This document shows positions 1 to 9,833 of a stretch of DNA of 24,987 nucleotides, piece by piece. The translations under genes were made by a program, and so were the position numbers. The DNA comes from Hypsibius dujardini (Eukaryota; Tardigrada; Eutardigrada; Parachela; Hypsibiidae), in NCBI GenBank assembly GCA_001579985.1, contig LRSR01014668.1, positions 1 through 24,987 on the forward strand. The letters run 5' to 3'. The notes under the pieces were generated by a model. It saw only the letters and a list, made by a program, of their open reading frames with translations, did not search any database and had not been told where the DNA came from. Position 1 is the stretch's first letter. Each line of letters opens with the position of its first letter.

Positions 1-66
1 CCAAAGTTTCAGTTTTTTTATCCCAACCAGTAAAAACGTCGTTTTTTGGAAAAAGTTTAATTCTAT

Positions 67-455
67 GATTTTTATCACCCTTCCCCTCCAAATTTGATTT
101 GGAATTGATTGACATCACTAAAATCTATTCTGGATGCCAGGGGGCGGAGCTATGGGCTAGTTTCAATCTAGGGGGTCAATCACATATTACGTCATTAAGG
201 GAGGGTAGGTTGATGGTCTGGACCCTTTATTACTCACCAGTGAAATAGGCCCCGCCCTCCAGTAAAGTTTTGATTATCTGGGTAGGTGGATGATCGGAAA
301 AGGCCATTTTTTGATTACGTAATATGTTAATGGCACCTGGCTTCTGAGTGACGTTGCAGAAACAACTCATAGCTCCGCCCCCTGGCATCCAAAAAAGATT
401 CTACTGATGTCAATCAATTTCAAATCGAATTTGGAGTGGAACGGTAAGAAAAATC
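67..455. mobile_element. Palindromic MITE-like element, GGGGCGGAGCTA-core family (copy A)
   Basis: Long inverted repeats of about 85 bp lie at about 67-152 and 371-455. The left arm reads towards GGGGGCGGAGCTATG and the right arm starts at its complement, CATAGCTCCGCCCCC. Both arms carry ATTGATTGACATCA and GGATGCCAG. The middle also folds on itself (ACATATTACGT near 182 against ACGTAATATGT near 318). No coding capacity is visible. I infer a non-autonomous DNA transposon. The outer ends are approximate, and I see no convincing target-site duplication. Related copies occur near 14675, 15540 and 18838. Confidence 0.7.
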
Positions 456-682
456 TTGGAATTCTGGATGTGATTTCGACCCCGAGACCCCAATTGTTGG
501 AATCATGATATATGGACAGCTATTTGTGAAAAAAACCCGCTCCGATCATGAGGTCAAATCTCCGTTCTTTTCCAAGTAAGATCATCCCGATCTTTGGGGA
601 AGGTGTTGTTTTGTAACATTAAATAAGTCCTTGGCCAGAAACGCAAGATTTCTGAAATTTCTAGTTCGTAAGATGTTTTTCG

Positions 683-806
683 GTGATTGATCTTTTTTTG
701 GGTTTCGTGTCAGGTCGGGTTCGGGATGGGTTCGGGCAAAATAAAAAATGTCGGTTCGGGTTTTTCGGGCTCCGCTCATCGTTTCGGGTTTCGGTCGGGC
801 CATGGA
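683..806. repeat. TTCGGG-rich degenerate simple repeat
   Basis: This stretch repeats GGGTTTCG, GGTCGGG, GGGTTCGGG and TTTCGGG motifs many times and is much richer in G than its AT-rich surroundings. Several short open frames cross it in both directions, but they look like by-products of the repeat. No gene is called. Confidence 0.55.
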
Positions 807-905
807 GATGAAATTTAGGCGAAAGAGTGCGGCAGACTTGCAGTCGCCGGTCGAACGTGTTGTAGTTCCTTTCTGCGCTCCAGCACCTGTGCTTATCTGG
901 ATACT

Positions 906-1038
906 TTACTGTCTCGATCATTTGGTGCTGCGTTTTAGATCCACCGTATCTTATGACCGCAGTGAAGCGCAGTATGTGCAGTCATAATGTACGGGTGGGT
1001 CTAAAAAGCAGCACCAAATGATCGAGACGGTACAGTAA
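906..1038. mobile_element. Small near-complete hairpin (foldback element)
   Basis: TTACTGT followed by CTCGATCATTTGGTGCTGC near 906-932 is repeated inverted as GCAGCACCAAATGATCGAGA ending in ACAGTAA at 1038. The inner part also pairs (TATGACCGCA against TGCAGTCATA), so nearly the whole 133 bp can fold into one hairpin. One arm has a 4-5 bp insertion. It is probably a foldback MITE. I see no clear target-site duplication and no coding potential. Confidence 0.7.
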
Positions 1039-1612
1039 CTTTTTTCAAATGCTAAAAAATTGTTAAAAAACTGAGAAAATTAAGACCACTCGAGTAGTGT
1101 TGTTTAAATACATAAATATATTAGATATAATACTAAAATATATACTATATATACTATAAATATAAGATATACAAGTGCAACGCATTTGAAATTGCGTAAC
1201 TTGAAGGGATTTATTCGTAGCACAGGCGATTGATAGGTCTTCTTGGTCTTCCTATTGTATTTAAATTTGCCCTGCAATGTGCATTACGAAATTTGTCACT
1301 CGTTCTGCTACTAAATAGCTATTTTTCCCTAAATTTAATTTAATTTAAATTCCCGATTTACTAATTTATTAAATAAAATATCCAATTTTTGCCTAAGAAA
1401 TATTTTTATTTAAATAGACCGCCGCCGCTGTAAGTATTTTATTTAACAGATATTTTATTTAATATCTTCGCAGAATTCTTTTAATTAAATTATATTAAAT
1501 ATAAAGATCGTGGAAACAAACTAAGCAGATACTGTACTCAAAACATCAATTTCATAAAAGCGTCTTCCAACATCAAAATTATCAATCAATCAACGCAGAA
1601 TGTTTACATCGC
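1039..1612. other. AT-rich intergenic stretch, no gene seen
   Basis: The sequence is strongly AT-rich with short TATA and TTTAAAT runs. I find no open frame with family resemblance and no clear inverted repeat. The word TGAAATTGCGTAA occurs at its left part (near 1187) and again just past its right end (near 1617), which may mark an old duplication. Confidence 0.5.
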
Positions 1613-1622
1613 CCTTCTGAAA

Positions 1623-1900
1623 TTGCGTAAGACACGGTCATGTGACCGCGTCGCTACAAGGCCCAATCGCTCGCTGTCTCCGCTCCGCGCCTTCCCTGTT
1701 TACCTGGATGAAATTTATCCGCAGGCAAAAGACGCGCGACGCGTCTCACAAAATTTGCGTGTACACGCACGGCCCGCTAAATTTCTCCTATCGCTCGCTC
1801 ACGCGCGCCACTCACTCAGCCGAGCCGACAGCAGCGCAGCCGCAGCGCTTTTCTGTTCACTTTTTTCTTTCACTGTCGCATCCATTTCAACTCCTTCAAA
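1623..1900 (+). promoter_or_regulatory. CpG-rich promoter / 5'UTR of the receptor tyrosine kinase gene
   Basis: Base composition changes abruptly from AT-rich to GC- and CpG-rich here (many CGCTCG, GCGCG words) and ends at the ATG of the kinase gene. There is no TATA box in front of the start. GGTCATGTGACC at 1636-1647 is a two-base-spaced inverted GGTCA pair that also contains an E-box-type CATGTG core. The 3' part is pyrimidine-rich before CAAAATGG. The promoter role is inferred from position and composition. The transcription start is unknown. Confidence 0.45.
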
Positions 1901-4900
1901 ATGGCAAACTCCGAGCTGTTCTTCCGATTCATTTTCCTAATTAACTGCTTCAGCGCCGTGATGTCCACGCTCCCGCCCGTCAATCTGCAAGTGCTTCGGC
2001 AGGTTTTAGACACGGAAAGCGGCACCATCAACGCCACCATCTCCTTCACCAGGCAGATGTCCACCGGTAAGAGTTTGACGCAGCACACAGTAGAAATCAC
2101 ACCGGTTACATGTGGCGCGCCACTGCGGCCAAGTAATTTTTCAACTGGGCGAATTTGATGTTGAGTTCCTTCACTGCGTGCTCACTTCCCTATGGCTTTT
2201 TTTAATTTCTGCGGGAAACATAACGAACGGGCTTCCGTTGGAGTAGTCTTAATGCTTGTTGGGAGAGATGAAATTCAGCCACCAGCTCCCGGAAGTTTCC
2301 TCCAATTTTGCAGCCAGTTCTATTGATTGATTGATTGATTGAATTTGTCCATTGCGTTATGCAAATGTTTTCACCCTCCACGGTCCAGCCTTCATTTGAT
2401 TTCCATATTTCTCGCTTAGCTTTCTTTTTCTTTGCCAATGTGTCTGCGTGTCGTGCGTGAATCGGCTGGAGCTGGAAGGTCGCTCGTTTCGCCAGGTTTC
2501 GGTTGGGGTAGAGGACCTTTAGCTCTCAGACTCCCGGAAGTTTTGCCGGTTCACGTATTATAAGCCATTGATTGATTGATTGATTAATCGATGGGTTAAG
2601 GAGTTCTGGAAATACAGAGAAATATCTCATAATTTCTTTCGTTATTTGTCCAGATTTTAATGTAGTAATCCTTTTTACGATGGCAAAACTTATCTTCTAA
2701 ATTTTTTTAATTTTTTTAAAATTCGGAATTATAATCAAAACTCTTTACAACTAAATAACAACAATGACCTTTTCAGTGTATTTTTTGAGCCGACGCATCG
2801 GAAAATACTACCATTCATGGTTATGTGCTAAGAAAAATGTTTCTCATATGAAAAAATATAGATTAAAAAAATGTTTAAATTGGAATTGGTGTAATATTGA
2901 TTAAAGAATAAATTATCCACAATTTAATTTTGACCAGCACAGGGAAGAATTATTCCACATGAACATTTTCTTCCCTTTCGGGTTACTTCCGCATCCCGAT
3001 TCTGATTTGCAGGTGGTTTTTCAAAAATTTCAATCATGCGCTGCTTGTGTGGATAACAGGACGACAGGGTGTTGCTGTCAAAAGATTGCATCACGATTGC
3101 GCCGAGACACACGCATACACAGCATGACCTTGCTTCACCTCAGCCAAACCAAAAGTATTTTTTCTTCCTCATTGCAGTCACGGAATGCAGCTATGACTTC
3201 CAGTTCTGGGGATCCGATGCCAAAAAGGAAGTCACTCCCACTTCGTACACGGTCAGCAGCGCAGTTTCTTGCTCCTTTTTCTCTAACCAATTCTCTTCCT
3301 CCTGATGCCAAATTCACTTTTTTGGAAACTTTGGATTTTTTGTTTGTATCTCAATTTAGATCTCTGAGACGGACACCGCTAACACCTTCGTGGCTACCGG
3401 CCTGGCGCCGGGTCGTGCCTACGTGGTGCGTGTACGGACCCACTGCCGCACCCTGACGCCGGAGTACGCGAGCGCCCAGTTTCCGGAGTTCATGACGCTC
3501 ACCTGTCTGCAGGCTACCAATGGCGATTTGACCGTTTGTGGTATGATACCTGAAGGATTCAGTCAAAGCAGACGGACAGACAGACAGGCAGAATCAGACT
3601 CAGAGATTTCTTTAGACTCACAGGCAGACATTCACAGTCACACAAAGACGGGCAGGCAGACAGACCTGTGGTTTTTTTTGCAGCTCCTCCTCCCCCGACG
3701 AATCTGGAGGGACATTTCGCATCGGTCTTCATACAGTCCGGGACGATCGATATGGCACTTTCGTGGAATGCTCCAACGATGCCGGCGTTGCTGAATGGCA
3801 GCTTGCCGGTCATCACATCCCACGACCTGTCGTACGAGGTCATCTGGCAGAACAAATTGCCACTCAATGCGGCGGAAATCCCGACTGACACAGTCCTCAC
3901 TCGGTCCACCGGCAGCAAAGTTCTCAACGATGTCAGTACTGCTTGTGCACGTTACATATTCATTGCTGCGATTGTGTTATGTCAATTGAAAACTTGATCC
4001 GTGAGGAATTCTGGCTTGGATTTAGACAAAGGCCATTCTACATGGATTGCTGCCGAATTACGACTATACCATCACCGTCAGAGCTTTCTCTTCAAAGATA
4101 CCTTCTGGCAAGGTTGCCAGCATCCGCAGCGAGAAGGCGGAGATCAAAGTTCCTCAGTACGGTATGTGCCCGCCCAGTTCGTACTCATCTGCTGAAAATC
4201 AGGAGATTTGGTCTGGTGTGTATTCCTTTTCCAGTCTGTAGTATGTATGCCTGTCTCTGCCCGTCTATCTCTCTTTTCCTGTGTCTCAGTTTGTCAGTCT
4301 GTGTCTGTCTTCTTGCCTCTCTGCCTTCTTGCCTGTCTCTGTCTGTCTATCTGTTAGTTCTGCGCTGCCTTGTCTGTCGGTCCCTCTGTATGTCTATATG
4401 TTCATCTTTTGGCTTGCCTGAAATGCTGGGCTTTGGTTTTTTAGTGGATCCTTCATTGTCTACGCTTCTACCTGCTTCGCCGCTGCCTTCCACCGCGACA
4501 ACTGCCACCTCGACTACTCTGCGCTCCCTCAACGAAGAAATGTTGCTGCCGACTCATATGATTGGACTGGGCGTCGGATTGTTTTCTTTTGCTTTCCTTT
4601 GTGCCGGCTTAGCATTCCTTAAGTGGCATCACGATGGGAAGAAGAAGCGGGAAGCGGCACGTCCTCCGCTGCTCCCCACTATCACACGTCGAGGTCCAAT
4701 TTTGCAGTGGTTTCCCAACAGGAAGTCTCGGGTAAGGTCCCTCGACTCTGCTTGTCGGTACTTCCGTCTGCCTTTGTGTTTGTCTTGTCTGTCTTTCTCT
4801 GTCCATTTGTCTGTCTCTCGGCCTGCACATGCTTCTCTCAGCTAACTTATCATGATTTCCAGACTCCTGCCCCTGTCCACAATCATGTGGACAATGACGG

Positions 4901-7900
4901 TTACCGCATCACCTGGATGCCAAAGATCACCCTCCTTCCGCCGTATCAGGGCTCGGTTTCGGTGGCCGCGCTGACTAACCTAGAGGAGATTGCGCGAGGG
5001 GCCTTTGGCGTTGTCTATCGTGCGCGCCTGTCCATACCGTCGGTGTTGCCGGTGGAAGTGGCGGTGAAGTCCATTGAAGGTCAGCCATTTGCTGAATATC
5101 CCAGAATTTGTTTTCATTTTCCTTATCTCTCAGTGCGTTTACTTTTTACTTCAGTAATTATCTCACCACACTTGTCCGTCGTGCGTTATATCATGACATG
5201 CTTCAGTTTTGACTGTCTGTCTTGACCTGTCTGCCTGTGTTTGTCTGTTTGTCTGCCTGCCTGTTTGTCTGCCTGCCTGTTTGTCTGCCTGTTTGCCTGC
5301 CTGTTTGTCTGTCTGTCTGTTTGCTTGTCTGCTCGTGCCATCATCAGTTATCATCAGTAACTTTACAATTGTGCGGCGGCATTTTGTTGAATTGACTGCA
5401 TGCCTTTCTTGATCAGCTGATTCTTTGTCTCAATAACGTTGCCGTTGTCTGTTTATGTCTGTGAGCCTGTATCATCGCAAAGTCTTGCAACTAATCCTTT
5501 CCACCCACCTCCAGGTACCGGTGCCGACCTAGCGGAAAAAATCAGCAACCTCATGAGCGAAATAAACATCATCACCGCAATCCCCGCCCATCCCAACATC
5601 ATCAGCATTATCGGTAAGTACACTGCGCAGGACCACCCCTTTGCCGACGACGCAGCCGTTCCTCTTCCCTCGACTACTCCGCTAAGGCAACCGTTCTTCC
5701 TCACGGAATTCTGTACCAACGGCGACCTCGGGACCTTCCTCCGTCATCACGAGCGGAAACAATTTCGGCCAACCCGTCGACTCCTGCGCGACTTAGCCAT
5801 CCAGGCTGCCGAAGGTACGGTTGTTAAAGAACACGAACGAAAACTTGTGAAATAAAATAAAACTGAAATTTTTGGTAATTTAAGTTGTCACTTTTCGTTT
5901 TACAGTTTTAGAAAAAATACCTTAAATTAGCATTTTTACTGACTATTTGATTACAACAAACTAAATAAACTAGATCTAATTGAAGTTTTAACTTAAACTA
6001 CATTTAATTGATTTTTTGTAATTTACATTAAATTAAATTAATATTTTTAATACTTTGTGATTTATTTGGTTTTTTTAACTAACCGCTGACAATTTATAAT
6101 CGTCGCTTACACTTAACGAAAGTAAAAGTAATCTACGAATTTCCTCTAAAAATATAATAAAATAAATTTGTTAAATTTTTGAAATAGATAAATTTGAAAT
6201 CGTAAGTCTGTTATTAAGGTTTGAAAAACGGTGAGTAAACATTAGATAAATAAAACTAAAATTGGTAGACCAGTTCCGATTTAAACTAAATCGAAAAATC
6301 TTGAAATCTGCAGTAATTTTAATTAGACGTACAACTAAGCGCTGGTTTAATTTTTAAAATCCCTAGGCATGGCTCATTTGGCCGCCCATCACATTGTCCA
6401 TCGCGACTTGGCTGCCCGTAACGTCCTCATCACCGCCGGCAACCAGGCCAAGATTACCGACTTCGGACTGTCACGCGTCACCCAGACCTACTACCGCATG
6501 CAGCAGCACGGCAAGATGCCGTGGAAGTGGCTGGCACCGGAGTCGCTGCGACACGCTCTCTACTCTACCAAGAGCGACGTCTGGGCGTTTGGGGTGCTGC
6601 TGTGGGAACTGGAGTCGTGGGGGAGGGCGCCGTGGGCAGATGTCGACTCGATACTCCAGCTGGAGGGCTCGCTGGAACGGGGTGAGCGGATGAAGCGACC
6701 GCCGGGATGCACTCCCGAGGTGTAAGTGAAGTTGTCTGCTTTTCAATTCTGATAGGCAGACAGACAGACAGACAGACAGACAGACATGTAGATGTGCAGA
6801 TATGCAGATATGCAGCCAAACACAGATGGACAAACAAACATACAAACATATAGCGACAGACAGATGTACAGACATGCAGGCAGATATGCAGACAGACAGA
6901 ATTAGTTCTGCATAAAGAAGAACAAAGGCAGGATGTCGTGCGAAACAGAAGTTCCTACAAGCACAAACAGCTGCTGTATACTCTGGATGGAAACACGGGA
7001 AGAATTGTTGGCCAATCGAACGATCGCTTATTTTGCCCACCGGTGCGGTAAATTCTGCCCGTACGATTACAGCATTACGCCCGTAATCCATAATTACAAA
7101 TCAGAATCCAGCTTGACTTCCTCCCTCAAAGACTTTTCGTTAAACAAACTAAAAGAAATCAGTGGAATAACTCCGGTTTCAGACGCAAGACGAATCAACA
7201 ATCAAATTTTTAAGACTGAGCGCGTCAAATCAACAATTCAAATCAACAATCGTCAAATCAATTGATCGCAGTCTTGTGCTCCATTCTTGAATCTATCAGA
7301 CACTGGTGGCAATTTACGCGTGTTCTGTTCAAGCGAACATGTTCCCGTGTTTTCATCCACATTATACAGTACTCGCAGATGTGGAATGCGTATTCGTCCT
7401 TGCTACAACCGTTATGTGAAAATTGGTCCGCGTGTCTGCCTGGCTAGCCGCTTATTTCTTGTGTGCTCGTCTGCGCCTTCCTTCATGCCTGCACTTTCAC
7501 TTACACATTGCGCTTACTCCGTGCCTGGCCTAATGACTTACTGTACATTCCGTCAGCTGTCTTGACCCCCAGCTTAATTGTCTGTTTTTTAGTCTGTGCG
7601 TCTGAATGTTTCTCCTTCAGTGTTTGGTCCTCCACCACCGTTTGTTTGTTCGATCTTCGCGAAGCCTGACCATTTTTTGTGATCCTCAGGTACGCGTTGA
7701 TGTGTTGCTGCTGGGACTACGCCCCCGAGAACCGTCCGGACTTTTCCGATATTATCACACAGCTCCGCCAGCTGACCATCCCGCCTGACTACGACTACGT
7801 CCTCCCGAACCCGCGCCCGGTGAACTTGCGTCCGACGTCGCCCCGTCGTCGCTCCCCGCTCCCGCCCAACCCGATTGCCCGTCGCTCTGTTGACTCCGCC

Positions 7901-8083
7901 GCCGCTGTAGCAAGCCAGAACGGCCAGCCCGACGCCATCTATGTCCATTACGACGCTCATGGAAGCAGCGACAATTCGTCTGGCAATGCGCCCGTCGTAG
8001 AGTATGCGGAAATGATTGACGACGACGAGGACGCGGCGTTTCGTCGCGCCCCCGTTAAGGAGATCTCCATCCGGATGGAGTAG
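1901..8083 (+). CDS. Receptor tyrosine kinase with two fibronectin III domains (10 exons, 785 aa)
   Basis: Single-pass receptor tyrosine kinase, inferred to bind an extracellular ligand and phosphorylate itself and cytoplasmic partners. Exons: 1901-2066, 3178-3251, 3360-3540, 3684-3931, 4026-4161, 4445-4731, 4863-5079, 5515-5814, 6367-6721, 7690-8083. All junctions are GT-AG and phases join without a break to TAG. Residues about 1-22 form a signal peptide; about 24-122 and 143-262 read as fibronectin III domains (LAPGRAYVVRVRTH, LLPNYDYTITVRA); 307-327 is the membrane helix, followed by KKKR. Kinase: glycine loop 407-415, Lys433 in VAVK, helix-C Glu452, HRDLAARN 548-555, DFG 568-570, activation-loop Tyr578/Tyr579, PWKWLAPE 588-595, with the CW and RP motifs in the last exon. 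DLAARN and KWLAPE mark it as a tyrosine kinase. There is no kinase insert between helices D and E, but about 20 extra residues follow strand 4. The first loop glycine is Ala408. I cannot place it in a named subfamily. Confidence 0.88.
2067..3177 (+). other. Intron 1 of the kinase gene, with ATTG repeats
   Basis: This 1.1-kb intron begins CCACCG|GTAAGA and ends ATTGCAG. It carries two short (ATTG)n tracts near 2322-2341 and 2568-2584. Each is preceded by CTCCCGGAAGTTTT-like sequence (near 2287 and 2541), which suggests two copies of one short dispersed repeat with a simple-repeat tail, perhaps SINE-like. I cannot identify the repeat. The rest is AT-rich without recognisable content. Confidence 0.5.
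4235..4400. repeat. CTGT-type tetranucleotide tract in kinase intron 5
   Basis: Interrupted CTGT/CTGC repeats fill most of the intron between the exons ending at 4161 and starting at 4445. It is one of several such tracts in this gene. Open frames through it are repeat artefacts. Confidence 0.7.
5208..5335. repeat. CTGT/CTGC tetranucleotide tract in kinase intron 7
   Basis: About 125 bp of TGTCTGCC and TGTTTGTC units lie in the intron between 5079 and 5515. Smaller tracts of the same type occur in the preceding intron (about 4770-4830) and, in the ACAG orientation, in the intron at about 3570-3668. Confidence 0.75.
5815..6366 (+). other. AT-rich intron 8 of the kinase gene
   Basis: Very AT-rich, with scattered TTTAATT and AATAAA words. 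It lacks the CTGT tracts seen in its neighbours. It separates the exon ending in the residues QAAEG from the exon carrying the HRD and DFG motifs. I see no gene or structured repeat in it. Confidence 0.6.
6722..7689 (+). other. Intron 9 of the kinase gene, with ACAG tract
   Basis: The intron starts GTAAGT and ends CCTCAG. A (CAGA)n tract lies at about 6752-6785 and decays into CAGATATG and ACAAACAT words to about 6900. The remainder shows no family resemblance in any frame. Several short open frames cross it without interruption signals and are not called. Confidence 0.6.
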
Positions 8084-8720
8084 TGTGTGCGGTGTTTGTG
8101 GTGATACGGATGAAGGTAATACTCTTTCGAGGACCATGCTGTCCGTGGTGGCGTGCTCCGAACTCGGTGGAGGAAGATGAAGAAAAAGAGATAATGTTGC
8201 TGCATTTTGTTTACCTCTTTTTTGGCCTTTGTTTTTGCATCCTCTTTTGCACCCATATCCATTCCCCCTCTGTTGTTTTCGCCGCCTCCTTTTTCATGAC
8301 GTTTTATTTGCCACCTTTTGCACGTACGGGAAGGGCACGTTTTGACTCCTCGCCGGCATCTCTTTTGGAATTTTAGTCTTAACCCATTGATTCTCCCCCT
8401 TTATACCATCTTTCTCTCTCTCTCTCGTATTTCTTATTATCCCATTTTTATCTGCACGTAATTTCGTAGTTGCCTTGGACCTTGTATTTTAGATCTTCCC
8501 TTATTCTTCTCTCTCTCGCTCCTCAGGAGGAGCTGAATACTCTTGTACGCGCAGCTGCCTTGTTGGTCGCCTTTTTTTCGGCAACAGTTATACTCGAAAC
8601 TCTATTTTTTCATACCTCTGTCTTTTTGAGCGTCGCTCTCTGTCTCTGATATCACTTTCTGTGAAGGTGGCACGCAGTTTTGTACATGTATTACTCATGA
8701 ATTTAATTAAAAAACCTTTT
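8084..8720 (+). promoter_or_regulatory. Probable 3'UTR of the kinase gene, with a candidate poly(A) signal
   Basis: Non-coding, pyrimidine-rich sequence follows the stop codon and includes a CT repeat near 8411-8425. The best candidate polyadenylation hexamer I see is ATTAAA at 8706-8711, followed about 20-30 bases later by GT-rich sequence. No canonical AATAAA lies closer to the stop. The 3' end is inferred only. Confidence 0.35.
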
Positions 8721-9014
8721 ACGATGTCTGAAGTTATGTTGGGATATGATATAATATCTGAGCATACAAACACAGCTGTAGAAGATGAGAAAGTCAGAGG
8801 ATATCATGAGGTCGACCTCACAGCATGATGAACGTAACAAACCGTCCCAAAAGTAGATTATACTCCTAGGTAAATAAGCAATTACTAGGACAATATGTTT
8901 GGTTTGTATTTTTTAGTCACCCATTTTTCTGCCTTAGTAAGAAAACAAAGTTTCAATGTCGATGTACTGGAACTGGCCGTGCATTGAAATGCATGCCTAC
9001 AGACAAGCAGATAA

Positions 9015-9049
<35 letters not shown>

Positions 9050-9051
9050 GC

Positions 9052-9082
<31 letters not shown>

Positions 9083-9600
9083 GAACCACATGCGTATCGT
9101 TTTCGATTACTCAATCGATAATGAAGGGATGCTCCGTGAAATGGAGTAACAGATAAATAGATTGCGTCCACTACGAAACCCTCTGATGTTTAGACGCCAC
9201 GGGAGACGAAAACCATGGAATGAAACCACTGAGATTGTGTGTGACCTGATTGACTTCGTAGCTGTTAAGGAACTGCTCTGAACTTTCAACGCTATCTTCA
9301 GAAAATAATAGCGTCAAAGGGTAAGGACGCCCAGTATAATTGCAAAAACGGCCCAGAACGCATCGCAAAGTCAGTAGAGCCTACTAGAAACTCTCCATTG
9401 GGAAACATTTCATCAGGTTGATTAGTTTTGCCCTAAGCGCGAACCCTCATTCCTACAATTCTATCTTGCGGAACGAGAACATCTTGTGACGCGTCTGACA
9501 TATTCCGGGAGCAGAAACGCTGTTCTTTTTCATCGAAAATTTCGTAAACATGCGAAATATCATATACCCATCCCGCTGATTGTGAGAAATTATGCCCTTT
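8721..9600. other. Intergenic region between the two receptor genes
   Basis: Apart from the ACAG tract listed separately, I see no gene, structured repeat or inverted repeat here. The short open frames of 60-70 codons have no recognisable content. Confidence 0.5.
9013..9082. repeat. (CAGA)n microsatellite
   Basis: About 70 bp of nearly pure CAGA repeat, interrupted once near 9049 by an extra CAG. It lies in the intergenic region and is the cleanest of the CTGT/ACAG tracts in this half of the window. Confidence 0.9.
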
Positions 9601-9615
9601 TAATCGGTAGATGCA

Positions 9616-9833
9616 CATTCTATTAATATATATATATAAAATGTGTCTATGTAGGGGGTAGAGAGCGCTTGCGTTAGGACTTGAGCCTCATTGTGACTGA
9701 CAGCTTATTCCTTGCTTTGTCATTGTCCCACCCGGCGCATTCTTCACTCTTTCCGGGTAGATTGAGGGCAGTACAATACTTTTCCTTCCTTTCTTATATA
9801 CCTCCCTGACATTACAGCTGCGTCTGCCAGAGA
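9616..9833 (+). promoter_or_regulatory. Possible TATA element and 5' leader of the second receptor gene
   Basis: ATTAATATATATATATAAAA near 9620-9640 could act as a TATA element about 200 bp before the ATG at 9834. Alternatively, the pyrimidine-rich tract ending CATTACAG at 9817 reads as a good splice acceptor, in which case an untranslated first exon lies further upstream and the AT run is only simple repeat. The sequence does not decide between these. Confidence 0.3.

Noticed and set aside
700-760. Telomere-like GATGGG and GGGTTCGGG words
   Set aside because: The words are irregular and not a tandem array of one unit; simple-sequence drift is the better explanation.
3943-4845. A single 300-codon open frame across several kinase introns and exons
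   Set aside because: Only 4445-4731 of it is real coding sequence with membrane-helix content. The rest is CTGT repeat and intron, and splice sites with matching phases bound the true exon.
6471-7091. 206-codon minus-strand open frame
   Set aside because: It is antisense to the kinase exon and continues through an ACAG repeat, giving a Cys/Leu/Ser-rich artefact.
9650-9710. tRNA-like or SINE A-box-like sequence (GGGGGTAGAGAGCGCTTGCG)
   Set aside because: It resembles a tRNA D-arm, but I cannot find a matching B box or a cloverleaf around it.
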